Assembly: GCF_027923405.1 (NCBI RefSeq)
Contig: NZ_BQYI01000001.1
Coordinates: forward strand, 304,501-368,500
DNA length: 64,000 bases
Direction of reading: 5' to 3'
Source: Paenibacillus sp. YYML68
GTDB taxonomy: Bacteria; Bacillota; Bacilli; Paenibacillales; NBRC-103111
Shown here: piece by piece, positions 44,361 to 55,291 of the stretch
How the letters are laid out: each line of letters opens with the position of its first letter
Position numbering within the stretch: position 1 is the stretch's first letter
Program-made: the position numbers and the translations under genes
The notes under the pieces: generated by a model
The model's database searches: none
The model's input: only the letters and a program-made list of their open reading frames with translations
What the model was told of the DNA's origin: nothing

Positions 44361-46847
44361 ATGAACATAAGCAAAAAGCTGGTGAAGCTGGAGGGGCATG
44401 AGGACTATCTGGAGCTGGCGACCGATGCTGCGAAGTATCGCATCTATCTGATGAACGACTCGGTCATTCGTATTCGTTGCACCTTCGACGAGCAGTTCGC
44501 TCCAGAAGCATCGTACGCGCTGACCATGACGGCATGGGAAGATCACATGGACGAACTGGTCGAGGAGAGACGAAGAATAACGCCGCTGCGTGCCGAGTAT
44601 GAGGATCAGGGAACACATGTGCTGATGCGAACCGGACAATTACAAATGACGATTCAGAGGGAGCCCTTCGCCATTACGATTGCGGATGCGCAAGGCCGGG
44701 TGCTTCACGAGGATCTGAAGGAGCGCTCCTACCTGAAGGACCCGCAGGGGCGCGTCTACCATTATTCATGCATGAGCGATGAGGACTATTACTATGGCTT
44801 CGGTGAGAAGAGTGGATACTTGAACAAGAAGAAGCGAAGAATGCGGATGCATAACGTCGACACGATCGGCTACGATTCCGAGCATACGGACCCTCTGTAT
44901 AAGCATATTCCATTCTATATCAAGTTTAACGGTCAGGCGCAGATGGCTACGGGCTTGTTCTATCACAACACGCACGATTCGACCTTCGATGTCGGAGGCG
45001 AGCGCAGCGGATATTGGAATAAGTACAGCTACTTCTGTGCCGATGGCGGAGAGCTTGACTTCTTCTTCATGCATGGTCCAACCATTCAGGACGTCGTTCG
45101 CCATTATACGGATCTTACGGGCAAAACGATTTTGCCGACCCGATATTCGCTGGGCTATATGGGATCAACGATGTATTACACAGAGCTGGAGCGCGATTCG
45201 GATCAGGCGATCTTAAAGTTTCTGGATAAATGTGAGACTGAGGGCATTCCGTGTGACGGCTTCTTCATGTCGTCTGGCTACACGACGGGTCACGATGGCA
45301 AGCGGTATGTATTTAATTGGAATTACGATCGCTTCCCGGACCCGCAGCGTTTTATTGAAGAGATGCAGAGTAAGGGGGCTGCGCTTGCCCCGAATGTGAA
45401 GCCGGGCATGCTGCTCACCCATCCGTTATATAGGCAGTTCGACGAGGCAGGGGCCTATATACAGGATGAGAAGGGAGCACGGAGTGAGACAGACCGCTAC
45501 TGGGGGGGGCAGGCGTCCTTCGTCGATTTCACGAATCCTAACGGCAGGGCGTTGTGGAAGAAGCATCTGATCGATTCGTTCATCAGCAAGGGTGTTACAT
45601 CGATCTGGAACGATAACAATGAATATGAGATTCAGAACCCGCATGCGCTGTGCGACTTCGAGGGCCAGAAGAAGGAAGTGAGCGCGCTTAGACCGATACT
45701 GCCGAACTTGATGGCTCAGATGGCGAAGGAAGCGATTGTGGAGGCGGCACCTGGTACAAGGCCGTACATTGTGAACCGAGCGGGCTTCGCTGGCATTCAG
45801 CGCTATGCGCAGACATGGGCCGGAGATAACAGCACAAGCTGGCATAGCTTGAAGTTCAACATTCCCGTTATACTCGGACTGGGACTCTCAGGTGTGGCCA
45901 ATCAGGGCTGCGATATCGGCGGCTTCTTCGGTCCGGCGCCAGAGCCGGAGTTGTTCGTCCGCTGGGTGCAGAACGGAATATTCCAGCCGAGATTCTCGAT
46001 CCATTCCTGCAATACCGATAATACGGTGACAGAGCCGTGGATGTACCCTTCATATACACCGTATATTCGGGACGCTATTCAGCTTCGCTATATGCTCGTG
46101 CCGTATCTGTATGCCTTGCTCCACGAGGCGTCTGTGATCGGGTCGCCAGTGATGAGGCCGATGGTGTACGAGTTCGAGCACGATGCGGCTACCTGGGAGG
46201 AGAGCTTCGACTTCATGCTCGGCCGTTCGCTTCTGGTGGCGAACGTTCTGGAGAAGGGCGCGAGCACAAGAGCGGTTTATTTGCCCAAGGGTAGCGAATG
46301 GGTTCATTGGGAGACGAGAGAGCGCTATGCCGGAGGGCAGACGATTGAGCTATCGGTATCGATCGGAACGATTCCGATGCTCATCCGAAGCGGAGCGATC
46401 ATTCCGCTTGCCCCGCAGCTTCGTAACATTCATAAGGATCGCATCGAAGAGCTGCACCTGCTGGTCGAGCCGTCGGAGAGCTCCAGCTTCGACCTATATG
46501 AGGATGATGGCGTATCGAACCGCTACAAGAGCGGGGAATATGTGCGAACGACGATATCCGTCGAGGCCGCTCGGGATACACGGATCTCCTTCTGCAGAGA
46601 AGGGTCCTATGAGAGCCCAGTGAAGATGATGCTCCTCGAGCTCATTGTGAAGGAGATAGCCCCTGTTCGGGTTGCGCTGCAAGGTCTTCCGCTGCCGATG
46701 TTCCTAGATGCAACGGAGTGGAGCGTGAGCGAGGAGGGCTGGTACTACGATATGGAGCGTAGAGCGGTCCGTATCAAGTACACCAACGTAAGCGCGGATT
46801 ACGATGTAACGGTCAGCTTTGACGTGAAGGATTTGATTTCTATATAA
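44361..46847 (+). CDS. GH31 alpha-glycosidase, cytoplasmic
   Basis: 828 residues, no signal peptide. The N-terminal beta-sandwich (about 1-230) precedes a (beta/alpha)8 barrel (about 250-590) and C-terminal beta domains. Nucleophile D418 lies in SIWNDNNEYEI and acid/base D489 in TWAGDNSTSW; FFMSSGY and FQPRFSIHSCN line the pocket. GH31 enzymes cleave terminal alpha-glucose, alpha-xylose or alpha-galactose with retention. The frame WNDNNE differs from the classical WxDMNE of maltases, suggesting a separate subfamily. Placed between glycerol kinase and glycerol-3-phosphate dehydrogenase, its likely substrate is an alpha-glycoside of glycerol. Specificity cannot be set by eye. Confidence 0.9.
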   Translation: MNISKKLVKLEGHEDYLELATDAAKYRIYLMNDSVIRIRCTFDEQFAPEASYALTMTAWEDHMDELVEERRRITPLRAEYEDQGTHVLMRTGQLQMTIQREPFAITIADAQGRVLHEDLKERSYLKDPQGRVYHYSCMSDEDYYYGFGEKSGYLNKKKRRMRMHNVDTIGYDSEHTDPLYKHIPFYIKFNGQAQMATGLFYHNTHDSTFDVGGERSGYWNKYSYFCADGGELDFFFMHGPTIQDVVRHYTDLTGKTILPTRYSLGYMGSTMYYTELERDSDQAILKFLDKCETEGIPCDGFFMSSGYTTGHDGKRYVFNWNYDRFPDPQRFIEEMQSKGAALAPNVKPGMLLTHPLYRQFDEAGAYIQDEKGARSETDRYWGGQASFVDFTNPNGRALWKKHLIDSFISKGVTSIWNDNNEYEIQNPHALCDFEGQKKEVSALRPILPNLMAQMAKEAIVEAAPGTRPYIVNRAGFAGIQRYAQTWAGDNSTSWHSLKFNIPVILGLGLSGVANQGCDIGGFFGPAPEPELFVRWVQNGIFQPRFSIHSCNTDNTVTEPWMYPSYTPYIRDAIQLRYMLVPYLYALLHEASVIGSPVMRPMVYEFEHDAATWEESFDFMLGRSLLVANVLEKGASTRAVYLPKGSEWVHWETRERYAGGQTIELSVSIGTIPMLIRSGAIIPLAPQLRNIHKDRIEELHLLVEPSESSSFDLYEDDGVSNRYKSGEYVRTTISVEAARDTRISFCREGSYESPVKMMLLELIVKEIAPVRVALQGLPLPMFLDATEWSVSEEGWYYDMERRAVRIKYTNVSADYDVTVSFDVKDLISI

Positions 46848-46877
46848 ATAACTTCGCTTTATTCGGAGGATTACGAG

Positions 46878-48533
46878 ATGGGGAGCTTCTCAACGAAAGC
46901 AAGAGCTAGTGTCTTACAAAGTCTGCACCAACAAAGCTTCGATGTGCTGATCATTGGCGGCGGAATTACAGGTGCCGGGATTGCATTAGATGCGGTCACC
47001 CGGGGAATGAGCACCGTGCTGGTGGAGATGCAGGACTTCGCAGCAGGTACGTCCAGCCGATCGACGAAGCTCGTTCACGGCGGGCTGCGCTACTTGAAGC
47101 AGCTTGAGGTGAAGATGGTTGCGGAGGTCGGCAAGGAGCGTACAGTCGTGTATGAGAACGGTCCGCATGTAACGACGCCGGAGTGGATGCTATTGCCGTT
47201 GTACGAGAACGGAACATTCGGCCGTCTTAGTACCTCGCTGGGCTTACGGATGTATGACTTCCTAGCGGGTGTGAAGCGGAGCGAGCGCCGTTCGATGCTC
47301 AGCGTACAAGAGACGCTGCAGCGCGAGCCTCTGCTGAAGCGCGACGGTCTGAAGGGCAGCGGAGTGTACGTCGAGTATCGGACCGATGATGCGCGGCTTA
47401 CGATTGAAGTCATGAAGGAAGCGGTCAAGCGAGGTGCGAAGGCGGTCAATTATGCCAAGGTCGAGCAGCTGTTGTATAAGGACGGCAACGTTATCGGTGT
47501 GAAGGTGAAGGATGTCATTCACGGAGGCTACTACGAGCTATTCGCACGTCGTATTGTCAATGCAGCTGGGCCGTGGGTCGATACGCTGCGTGAGCTTGAC
47601 GGCTCGAAGGAGAAGAAGCACCTTCAACTGACGAAGGGGGTGCATCTTGTCATCGACCAGTCGCGCTTCCCGCTGAAGCAGGCGGTCTACTTTGATACGA
47701 AGGACGGTCGGATGATATTCGCGATTCCGCGGGACGGGAAGACGTATGTCGGCACGACCGATACAGTGTATGAGGGTGACATCGCCCATCCGAGAATGAC
47801 GGCCGAGGACCGTGCATATATCATCGATGCGATCCTAGATATGTTCCCATCCTTGAATATTGGCCCGGATGATATTGAATCGAGCTGGGCCGGACTGAGG
47901 CCGCTCATCTTCGAGGAAGGCAAGAGCGCGTCCGAGATTTCTAGGAGGGATGAGATCTGGGAATCAAAATCCGGGCTCATCACGATTGCGGGGGGTAAGC
48001 TCACCGGCTACCGGAGGATGGCTGAGATGGTCGTGGACCGATTGACGGAGCTGTTCCAGCAGGCAGGCATGCAACCATTCAAGCCGTGCGTAACGAGGAC
48101 GATGCCGATCTCGGGAGGGAACGTAGGCGGCCCGGATCGATTCTCGTCGTTCATCCATTCGAAGACAACGGAAGGCGTCAAGCTCGGCATGTCGCGCGAG
48201 CAGGCAGAGACGCTTGTTCGCCGCTACGGCTCGAATGTTGACCGACTATTCACGCTTGCTGCCGCTTACGGGAAGGATGCGGAGAGTTACGGTCTTCCAG
48301 TTGATGTGATGGCTATGCTGGTGTACGCAATGGAGGAGGAGCTGACAGTGAAGCCGATCGACTTCTTCAATCGCCGCACAGGCGCCATGCTCTTCGATAT
48401 CGGCTGGGTACAAAGGTATCGTCCGTCCGTCCTCGTCTTCATGGCGCAATATTTAGATTGGAGCACGGAAGAAACGCAGCGATACGGCGAAGAGCTGGAT
48501 CAGCAGCTGCATGAAGTGGTCGTGCCGGGCTGA
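46878..48533 (+). CDS. glpD: Aerobic glycerol-3-phosphate dehydrogenase
   Basis: 551 residues, full length for GlpD. The FAD-binding start VLIIGGGITGAGIALDAVTR, then SSRSTKLVHGGLRYL, FAIPRDGKTYVGTTDT, and GLRPLIFEEGKSASEISRRD with AGGKLTGYRRMAE are family signatures. It oxidises glycerol-3-phosphate to dihydroxyacetone phosphate at the membrane, passing electrons to menaquinone. GGAGG with a spacing of eight bases precedes the ATG. It is the last gene of the operon, which ends in a hairpin at 48591. Confidence 0.96.
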   Translation: MGSFSTKARASVLQSLHQQSFDVLIIGGGITGAGIALDAVTRGMSTVLVEMQDFAAGTSSRSTKLVHGGLRYLKQLEVKMVAEVGKERTVVYENGPHVTTPEWMLLPLYENGTFGRLSTSLGLRMYDFLAGVKRSERRSMLSVQETLQREPLLKRDGLKGSGVYVEYRTDDARLTIEVMKEAVKRGAKAVNYAKVEQLLYKDGNVIGVKVKDVIHGGYYELFARRIVNAAGPWVDTLRELDGSKEKKHLQLTKGVHLVIDQSRFPLKQAVYFDTKDGRMIFAIPRDGKTYVGTTDTVYEGDIAHPRMTAEDRAYIIDAILDMFPSLNIGPDDIESSWAGLRPLIFEEGKSASEISRRDEIWESKSGLITIAGGKLTGYRRMAEMVVDRLTELFQQAGMQPFKPCVTRTMPISGGNVGGPDRFSSFIHSKTTEGVKLGMSREQAETLVRRYGSNVDRLFTLAAAYGKDAESYGLPVDVMAMLVYAMEEELTVKPIDFFNRRTGAMLFDIGWVQRYRPSVLVFMAQYLDWSTEETQRYGEELDQQLHEVVVPG

Positions 48534-48590
48534 TACGGTTTACCGAGGGCAATTCAAGTGAACCCTGTCTTCGCTCTACTTTCAACAGGT

Positions 48591-48622
48591 ACAGCCTGCA
48601 TCTCGTCAGATGCAGGCTGTTT
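48591..48622 (+). terminator. Terminator of the glycoside-glycerol operon
   Basis: A perfect 13-base stem (48591-48603 with 48608-48620, ACAGCCTGCATCT) and 4-base loop, with a short T-run only. The strong stem and position favour a terminator. Confidence 0.65.
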
Positions 48623-48760
48623 GCCATGCCCCTCTGTCCGCCTACTACATCGGGTGCCGCCTGTCCATAGTTACGATCTGACGGGTCATCCCCTCCTGCT
48701 GAATCAAGTCGCAGATCACGGCTGCAAGTAACTTATAGCGCTCATTGCAATAAAAAAGCG

Positions 48761-48790
48761 TTTACACATCTTCCAACCTCTAGCTATAAT
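48761..48790 (+). promoter_or_regulatory. Promoter of the first chemoreceptor gene
   Basis: TTTACA (48761-48766), an 18-base spacer and TATAAT (48785-48790), about 58 bases before the start codon. Confidence 0.65.
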
Positions 48791-48848
48791 ACATCAGTAG
48801 TTGAATAAGCCGTTTGCACCAATAAATGAAAAGGGGGCGGATCCAGAT

Positions 48849-50963
48849 ATGAAGTTACAGCATGTGTTTACTCCAGCGGTCAAGACGCTAGATGCGTTAA
48901 AGTATTGGCAGAAGTTTATTTTAATTGGCTTGATCTTGCTCTCTCCAATGCTCGGTATGATGATGAAGATCATCGGCACCTTGAATGAGCAAGTGGTCAG
49001 CGATATGAAACGGCTAGACGGAGCCGCCTACAACAGCTTGGTCAAAAATTTCATTCAGGACCTCCAGCAACATCGGGGATTGTCGGTAAGCTATCTGGGC
49101 GGTGATCCGAGTATGAAGGAGCAGTACGCAGCCAAGCAGCAAGAGCTGGCGGAGGACATCCGAGCCATTGATGAGCTCGACCAGCGCGTTGGCGCATCCT
49201 TGCAAGCCTCCGAGCAGTGGACGAAGCTGAAGGAGCAATGGCTGTCGCTTGAAGAGAGTATGGAGAAGCGAACCGTTGAGGAAGCGAAGTTTGTCCAAAA
49301 CATCTATATAGAGAAGCTGCTTAGCTTCATGAACGATATCGCCGATAACTCTTCGTTAACTGCTGAGGAGTCTCTATTCACGATGTATCTGGTTCAGAGC
49401 ACGACTCGAACGTTGCCTGAGCTGACCGAGCGACTCGGGCAAACAAGGGCGGACGGCGTTAGTGTGCTGGCTGATCAACATATTTCCTTGCAGGAGCGGA
49501 TGCAGTTCAATGCGTTGGAGACGTATGTGAACAACCGTCTTCAGATTTTGCAGCGAGAGACTAGCCATATGTTCAAGGGAAAGCCTGAGCTGGAGGGTCA
49601 GCTGGGGGCTCTATATACGGATGCGGTGCAGGAGACGACGAAGCTCGTAGATATCGTAAAAAATAACTTCATCTATGTCGATGTACCGTCATTGAGCTCG
49701 GAGCAATATTTCGAGGCGGCTACCCAAACGATCAACGCCAGCTTCAAGCTGTACGACGCTGAAGCAGCGGTGCTTCAGACGATATTACAGGAGCGAATCG
49801 ATGCTGCACGGACGAGCATGTACGTACGTAGTACTCTGCTTATCATCAGCGGGCTGCTGGGCATCTATGCCTTCATCGGCTTGTACATGTCGACGCAGCG
49901 AGTGGTCAACGTATTGAAGGAGCTGACGTCGAAGGTTGCAGACGGCGACCTGACGACGCGTGTCTCGCTCGGAACGAAGGATGAGATGCGCTCTGTGGCT
50001 GATGCCTTCAACGACATGGTGAGTAAGCTACGCGGGCTGATCGAGCAGGTCGGGCTGTCCTCGGAGCAGGTGTCTGCCTCCTCGCAGCAGCTTCATGCCA
50101 GTGCGGAGCAGTCGAGTCAAGCGACCGAGCAGGTGGCGGCGGTTGTGCAGGACGTCGCAACGGGAGCAGACCATCAGCTTACCCGCGTCAGTGAGAGCGT
50201 GAGGACGCTGGAGGAGCTGTCAACAGGCATAGGGCGTATGGCGGAGAGCGCTTCCTCCATGTCGGACAGCTCCAGATATACGATGGAGAAGGCTGAGGAA
50301 GGGGGCCGCTCCGTGCAGGTTACGCTGCAGCAGATGAGCTCCATTGAGCAATCGGTGGAGGCGACCGATGCGGTCATTCGGCTGTTCGATCAGAAGTCGC
50401 AGCAAATCCAGCAAATTCTCTCGGTTATTACGGATATTGCCAGACAGACAAATTTGCTCGCTCTGAATGCTGCCATCGAGGCGGCACGGGCAGGTGAGCA
50501 AGGACGCGGCTTCGCCGTTGTGGCGGGAGAAGTAAGGAAGCTCGCTGAGCAATCGTCAGCCTCCTCCTCGCAGATCGCCGCGTTAGTTCATGATATTCAG
50601 AGCGACATGAAGCGGTCGGTTGCGGCGATGGTCCATGTGAAGGGTGAGGTGCAGGAGGGCTTGAAGGTGACGCAGGCGACGAGCAGCATCTTCAAGGAGA
50701 TCGTAGCCGCGACGACGTCGATGGCGGGCCGGATCGAGGATCTTGCCGCTACGGCGGAGGAGATGGCAGCGGGCTCGGAGCAGGTGAACAGCTCGGCTGC
50801 TATTATAGCTGAGATAGCGGGACAAGCGACCGTCAGCTCACAGGAGGCTGCGTCGCTGACGGAGGAGCAGCTGGCCTCGATGGAGGAGATTGCGGCATCG
50901 GCTGCGCACTTGTCCAGCATGGCCGAGGAGCTGCAGACAGCTGTGTCGCGATTTAAGCTGTAG
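48849..50963 (+). CDS. Methyl-accepting chemotaxis protein with NIT-like helical sensor
   Basis: About 704 residues. TM1 lies at about 24-45 and TM2 at about 323-348. The extracellular segment between them is helical and begins [20 protein letters not shown], resembling the NIT (nitrate/nitrite-sensing) four-helix domain with its conserved ERG-like stretch. HAMP ([16 protein letters not shown]) and a signalling domain follow, with the hairpin tip [23 protein letters not shown] 48849 with an upstream GGGGGCGG is preferred to TTG 48801. It is a stand-alone gene with no che genes near. The ligand could be nitrate/nitrite or another small molecule; NIT assignment is by pattern only. Confidence 0.87.
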   Translation: MKLQHVFTPAVKTLDALKYWQKFILIGLILLSPMLGMMMKIIGTLNEQVVSDMKRLDGAAYNSLVKNFIQDLQQHRGLSVSYLGGDPSMKEQYAAKQQELAEDIRAIDELDQRVGASLQASEQWTKLKEQWLSLEESMEKRTVEEAKFVQNIYIEKLLSFMNDIADNSSLTAEESLFTMYLVQSTTRTLPELTERLGQTRADGVSVLADQHISLQERMQFNALETYVNNRLQILQRETSHMFKGKPELEGQLGALYTDAVQETTKLVDIVKNNFIYVDVPSLSSEQYFEAATQTINASFKLYDAEAAVLQTILQERIDAARTSMYVRSTLLIISGLLGIYAFIGLYMSTQRVVNVLKELTSKVADGDLTTRVSLGTKDEMRSVADAFNDMVSKLRGLIEQVGLSSEQVSASSQQLHASAEQSSQATEQVAAVVQDVATGADHQLTRVSESVRTLEELSTGIGRMAESASSMSDSSRYTMEKAEEGGRSVQVTLQQMSSIEQSVEATDAVIRLFDQKSQQIQQILSVITDIARQTNLLALNAAIEAARAGEQGRGFAVVAGEVRKLAEQSSASSSQIAALVHDIQSDMKRSVAAMVHVKGEVQEGLKVTQATSSIFKEIVAATTSMAGRIEDLAATAEEMAAGSEQVNSSAAIIAEIAGQATVSSQEAASLTEEQLASMEEIAASAAHLSSMAEELQTAVSRFKL

Positions 50964-51128
50964 CTTGGCGATCATCGGACAGCGGTACGGCATGCGCATG
51001 AGAATTTTTACCGTGGTAGGTGTATAATAGGGCTGTTGGGCAGCACGAGCAGATGGACGCTTATGCTTCCAGTTGCAGCTGCCTATGAAGCTGCGGTTAA
51101 CCATTCTTATACGAATCGAGGAGCTGCG

Positions 51129-52604
51129 ATGACACAACATTCATCTACCCACGAAGCGGGCTGGCGCTTCGACAATAGCTACATCCGACTGTCGGACCTG
51201 TTCTACGCGAGACAGGAGCCGACACCTGTACGCTCGCCGAAGCTCGTCCTGCTGAATGAGCCGCTCGCCGCTTCGCTCGGACTGAACCCCGAGGTACTGC
51301 GCAGTCCGGTGAGCACGGAGGTGCTTGCCGGCAATCGGCTGCCGCAAGGGGCAGAGCCGCTGGCGCAATCGTATGCAGGGCACCAGTTCGGGTACTTCAC
51401 GATGCTGGGGGATGGCCGTGCGATCTTGCTCGGCGAGCAGCTGACGCCGACGGGGGAGAGGGTCGACATACAGCTGAAGGGACCGGGACGAACGCCGTAC
51501 TCGCGTACGGGCGATGGCCGGGCTGCGCTCGGTCCGATGCTGCGGGAGTATATCATCAGCGAGGCGATGCATGCGCTCGGCATTCCGACGACGCGAAGTC
51601 TAGCTGTCACGACGACCGGGCAGCCTGTGCATCGCGAGACGGAGCTGCCGGGGGCGGTGCTGACGCGTGTTGCGGCCAGTCATATTCGGGTCGGTACCTT
51701 CCAATTCGCGGCCAAATGGGGCTCGGTCGAGGAGCTGAGGGCTCTGGCGGACTATACGGTGGAACGACATGATCCGGAGGCTGCAACGGCGGACAATCGT
51801 TACTTGGCGCTGCTGCACGGAGTCGTCGAGAGACAAGCGTCGCTGCTCGCGAAGTGGCAGCTTGTCGGCTTCGTGCATGGGGTTATGAATACGGACAATA
51901 TGACGCTGAGCGGCGAGACGATCGACTACGGTCCGTGTGCCTTCATGGATACGTACGATCCGATGACGGTGTTCAGCTCGATTGACAGACAGGGTCGCTA
52001 TGCGTACGGCAATCAGCCGGCCATTGCCGCATGGAATCTCGCGAGACTAGCCGAGTCACTGCTGCCGCTGCTGCACGAGGATCAAGAGCAGGCAGTGCAG
52101 GCGGCCGAGAGGGCGATTGCCCAGTTCGCAGGGCTATATCAGCGCAACTGGCTGTCCGGGATGCGGGCGAAGCTCGGTCTGTTCAACGAGGAGGCGGACG
52201 ATCAGGCGCTCGTCGACGAGCTGCTCGCTCTCATGCAGAAGACGCGCGCCGACTACACGAACACGTTCCGTGCGCTGACGCTCGGTACGCTTGAGGAGAC
52301 TTCGCTGTCCGGTACAGCGGAGCTCACACCTTGGCTGGAGCGCTGGCGGGCACGGCTCGGCAGACAGGTGGAGAATGCGGCTGCGTCGCAGAAGCTGATG
52401 CAGGCGAGCAATCCTGCAGTCATTCCGCGCAATCATCGGGTCGAGGCGGCGCTCGAGGCGGCAGAGCAGCATGGCGATTACAGCGTGCTGGAGCGGCTGC
52501 TCGCTGCCTTGAGACAGCCGTATGCCTATGTCCCCGAGCAGGCCGAGTATGCGGAGCAGCCGGAACGATCGGAGCGTCCGTACCGTACGTATTGCGGGAC
52601 TTGA
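51129..52604 (+). CDS. selO: SelO/YdiU family protein adenylyltransferase
   Basis: 491 residues, full length. [19 protein letters not shown] at the start, [60 protein letters not shown] (metal-binding N and D) and [12 protein letters not shown] are the SelO signatures; it ends RPYRTYCGT. SelO is a pseudokinase-fold enzyme that transfers AMP to Ser, Thr or Tyr, linked to redox stress. As in many bacteria, the C-terminal selenocysteine of some eukaryotic forms is a Cys (YCGT). GAGGAGCTGCG precedes ATG 51129. The DinB gene follows after 20 bases. Confidence 0.93.
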   Translation: MTQHSSTHEAGWRFDNSYIRLSDLFYARQEPTPVRSPKLVLLNEPLAASLGLNPEVLRSPVSTEVLAGNRLPQGAEPLAQSYAGHQFGYFTMLGDGRAILLGEQLTPTGERVDIQLKGPGRTPYSRTGDGRAALGPMLREYIISEAMHALGIPTTRSLAVTTTGQPVHRETELPGAVLTRVAASHIRVGTFQFAAKWGSVEELRALADYTVERHDPEAATADNRYLALLHGVVERQASLLAKWQLVGFVHGVMNTDNMTLSGETIDYGPCAFMDTYDPMTVFSSIDRQGRYAYGNQPAIAAWNLARLAESLLPLLHEDQEQAVQAAERAIAQFAGLYQRNWLSGMRAKLGLFNEEADDQALVDELLALMQKTRADYTNTFRALTLGTLEETSLSGTAELTPWLERWRARLGRQVENAAASQKLMQASNPAVIPRNHRVEAALEAAEQHGDYSVLERLLAALRQPYAYVPEQAEYAEQPERSERPYRTYCGT

Positions 52605-52624
52605 TGGAAGAGGGAGCCGGTCCT

Positions 52625-53146
52625 ATGACAGTTCAGCTCAATGAAGCAGTACAGCTGCTCGCCCGTACGCCGCAGGCGCTGGAGCAGCTGCTGGTCGGCT
52701 TGTCGGACGAGTGGCTGACATGTAATGAAGGCGAAGGTACGTGGAATGCGACTGAGGTTGTGGAGCATCTGCTGGTGGCCGAGAGGACGAATTGGATTCC
52801 GCGGCTCGAGTGGCTGATGAAGGAAGGGGAGGGGCGGGCCTTCCCTCCGTTCGATCGATTCGCCCATCTGCAGCAGAGACGGGACGATTCGATGGAGTGC
52901 AAGCTTCGTGAATTCCGGCAGCTGCGCGAGGCGAGCCTTGCAAGGCTGCATACGATCATCAATTTCGAGAGCGACCTGGATCGGACCGGACGGCACCCTC
53001 AGCTTGGCATCGTGAAGGCGAGCGAGCTGCTGGCCACCTGGGTAGTTCATGATCTGACGCATACGTCACAGATTACCAGAGTGCTGGCTAACCGATACCG
53101 GTCAGAGGTAGGACCATGGGTGCAATACTTAAGTATCCTTCGATAA
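52625..53146 (+). CDS. DinB-like four-helix protein
   Basis: 173 residues, all-helical DinB_2 type. Metal ligands typical of the family are visible: VVEHLLVAE near residue 45, and VVHDLTHTSQI, giving HxxxH, near 142-146. Such proteins include thiol-dependent transferases (bacillithiol S-transferases) and proteins of unknown role. It forms a two-gene unit with selO, which fits a thiol/redox theme but is inferred. An upstream in-frame extension overlaps selO and has no start signal; ATG 52625 has GGGAG upstream. Confidence 0.82.
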   Translation: MTVQLNEAVQLLARTPQALEQLLVGLSDEWLTCNEGEGTWNATEVVEHLLVAERTNWIPRLEWLMKEGEGRAFPPFDRFAHLQQRRDDSMECKLREFRQLREASLARLHTIINFESDLDRTGRHPQLGIVKASELLATWVVHDLTHTSQITRVLANRYRSEVGPWVQYLSILR

Positions 53147-53153
53147 CAGCAGG

Positions 53154-53189
53154 AGATGACCTTAGACTTAGTCCGAGGTCATCTTTTTT
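53154..53189 (+). terminator. Terminator of the selO-dinB unit
   Basis: AGATGACCT (53154-53162) pairs with AGGTCATCT (53176-53184), followed by TTTTTT. Confidence 0.85.
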
Positions 53190-53448
53190 GGATCCAACAT
53201 TGTACAAATCCAATAACTTTTTGTTTACATCAATTCATAAAACAGATTAAAATACCGATATATAATGTCGAATAGAAGGGCGAACTGTCGACAATCTTTG
53301 TTGATCACAGTAAGGGGGTAAAATAAAACACAGCTGCCGTCGTGAAAGTGCTTACATTACAAGTTTCGGGTTTTACTGATAATGTAAGGTGAGCGAAAAG
53401 AAGACATGAATGTTAGCGATACATATTACATCGTGAGGAAGTGGACAA
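53190..53448 (+). other. Long leader and promoter region of the second chemoreceptor
   Basis: A possible promoter is TTTACA (53224-53229), 17 bases, TTAAAA (53247-53252). Further on, CTTACATTA (53351-53359) and TAATGTAAG (53380-53388) form a perfect 9-base inverted repeat with no T-run, 60 bases before the start codon. It may be an operator or a structured leader; no known riboswitch class is evident. Confidence 0.35.
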
Positions 53449-55197
53449 ATGACCAAGACACGGAATTATTTCAGCAAAAACCTGTTATTTTCTATGCTGA
53501 ACCTGCTGCTAATCGGAGTCGTACTTATATCTGTCAGCGCTTATTTCCAGAACAATATTTTGTCCGACACGATCCGGGAGCAGACACATGGAATGACGTC
53601 CGTATGGGCGAAGGACGTTTCAATTAAGGATGTGGAGGCGGCCTTAAGCGATAAGCGCTGGGATGCGCCAGGGCAGCAGCAGCTGTCCAAGAAGTTCGAT
53701 AACTTCTCAGCTTACAATGCCAACGTTGCACAAGCTTACATATTCGGTGTGGAGCTGCAGGATGGCAACAAGACGTCCGCGATCGCGTTTCCGAATCATG
53801 TCGTGACAGCGCTGAAGGAAGCGGGGCTGAACGTCGGCGACATGTATGAGCAGCCGGAGGGCGTTGTTACAGCGATCAAGAGCATGCTCGAGACGAAATC
53901 AGAGACGTTCACCTCCTTCTATAAGGACGATTTCGGCACTTGGCTAAGCGTGCTGTATCCGATTATGAATAATGAGGGCAAGGTCGTGGCTTACTTCGCC
54001 GTTGACATCAATGCACAGGCGATTCCAGAGGCCAAGGAGGACTTCATTAAGAGCTCCATGATCTTGCTGCTAGCCGCGCTTATTGTTTGTGGTGGCGCCC
54101 AGTATTTCGTAGCGAGGAGAACGCTGCTGCCGCTGAACGAGCTTGTTCGGGGCATTGAGCAGGTGTCCGTCGGTAAGTTCAACTTCGTCTTGTCCGAGAA
54201 GGGCAGCTTCGGTGAGCTGAATGGCAAGTTCAATGCGATGGTGTCCAATATCCGCGACATCTTGTCCAGTATCAAGCAGACAGCGAGCAGTGTATCGGAG
54301 GCCTCGAACCAGTTGTATGCCATTACGGAGGAGAATCGCCGTAGCGTTGAGTTCATTACGACCGAGGTTAAAGAAATGAATTCGCATGTCGATCAGCAGA
54401 AGACGTCGACCGAGGAATGTGGACGCTCGATGGAGGACATCTCCAACTCGCTGCACGTGATCGCCCAGACTGCGGGTCAAGTGGCGAATGCCTCTCGTGA
54501 GATGAGAAGCTTATCCCAGGAAGGTGACACAGCGGTTCAGACGATCTCCGATCAGATGGCTCGGATTAATGCCAACTCCTTGTCTACGACGGAAACGATG
54601 AAGCTGCTGGAAACGAAGTCGATGGAAATTGGTTCGATCGTCAAGCTGATCAAGGACATCTCGACGCAGACGAACCTGCTCGCACTCAATGCAAGCATTG
54701 AGGCGGCGCGTGCAGGCGAGCATGGCAAAGGCTTCGCCGTTGTCGCAGCGGAGGTCCGCAAGCTGGCGGAGCAGTCGAACAACTCGACCTTCCAGATCGA
54801 GTCGCTGATCGCAGAGATTCAATCTGAGACGAATCAGGCGGTCGCCTACGTTGCACAAGGGACGAGCGAGACGGAGAAGGGTCTGAGCTTCGCGCAGGAA
54901 ACGGGAGCCGCGTTCAAGGAGATTCTGGACGCAACCCAGCAGGTGGCCAGCCAAGTATTCGATATCTCGTCTTCAACCGAGCAGATGTCGGCAGGCACCG
55001 AGGAAGTATCGGCGATGATTACGGAGCTGGCAGGCGTCTCACGCAAGACGGCGGCGAGCACGCACAAGATCATGGAGACGGTTATTGCACAGGAATCGTC
55101 CTTGCAGAACATCTCGAGCTTCGCCAGCAAGCTGTCCAGCGTAGCTGAAGAATTGAACGGCATGATCGGCAAGTTCGATACCGAAGTCAAAAAATAA
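53449..55197 (+). CDS. Methyl-accepting chemotaxis protein with Cache-like sensor
   Basis: 582 residues. TM1 is at about 12-34, an extracellular domain of about 150 residues follows, and TM2 is at about 202-222. The sensor has the strand pattern of single-Cache domains ([20 protein letters not shown] followed by YFAVDIN). A degenerate HAMP ([17 protein letters not shown]) and the signalling domain with [20 protein letters not shown] follow. The ATG has GAGGAAG upstream. It sits between the selO unit and the NRPS gene and has no close chemotaxis partner. Single-Cache receptors often sense organic acids; the ligand here is unknown. Confidence 0.88.
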   Translation: MTKTRNYFSKNLLFSMLNLLLIGVVLISVSAYFQNNILSDTIREQTHGMTSVWAKDVSIKDVEAALSDKRWDAPGQQQLSKKFDNFSAYNANVAQAYIFGVELQDGNKTSAIAFPNHVVTALKEAGLNVGDMYEQPEGVVTAIKSMLETKSETFTSFYKDDFGTWLSVLYPIMNNEGKVVAYFAVDINAQAIPEAKEDFIKSSMILLLAALIVCGGAQYFVARRTLLPLNELVRGIEQVSVGKFNFVLSEKGSFGELNGKFNAMVSNIRDILSSIKQTASSVSEASNQLYAITEENRRSVEFITTEVKEMNSHVDQQKTSTEECGRSMEDISNSLHVIAQTAGQVANASREMRSLSQEGDTAVQTISDQMARINANSLSTTETMKLLETKSMEIGSIVKLIKDISTQTNLLALNASIEAARAGEHGKGFAVVAAEVRKLAEQSNNSTFQIESLIAEIQSETNQAVAYVAQGTSETEKGLSFAQETGAAFKEILDATQQVASQVFDISSSTEQMSAGTEEVSAMITELAGVSRKTAASTHKIMETVIAQESSLQNISSFASKLSSVAEELNGMIGKFDTEVKK

Positions 55198-55209
55198 TAG
55201 AACATTCAG

Positions 55210-55253
55210 GTGGAGAATATGGGAATAGCGCTAATGCTAACCGTATTCTCCAC
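55210..55253 (+). terminator. Hairpin between chemoreceptor and NRPS genes
   Basis: GTGGAGAATA (55210-55219) and TATTCTCCAC (55244-55253) pair perfectly around an inner TAGCGCTA palindrome. There is no clear T-run, so it may end transcription only partly or be a regulatory structure. Confidence 0.45.
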
Positions 55254-55291
55254 TCTGCTTCCTACATACAGAATATTCAAGGAGAGAGCAT

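Noticed and set aside
53238-53261. A sigma-D (chemotaxis) promoter before the second chemoreceptor
   Set aside because: ACCGATAT resembles the -10, but the TAAA element is only 12 bases upstream where about 15 are needed.
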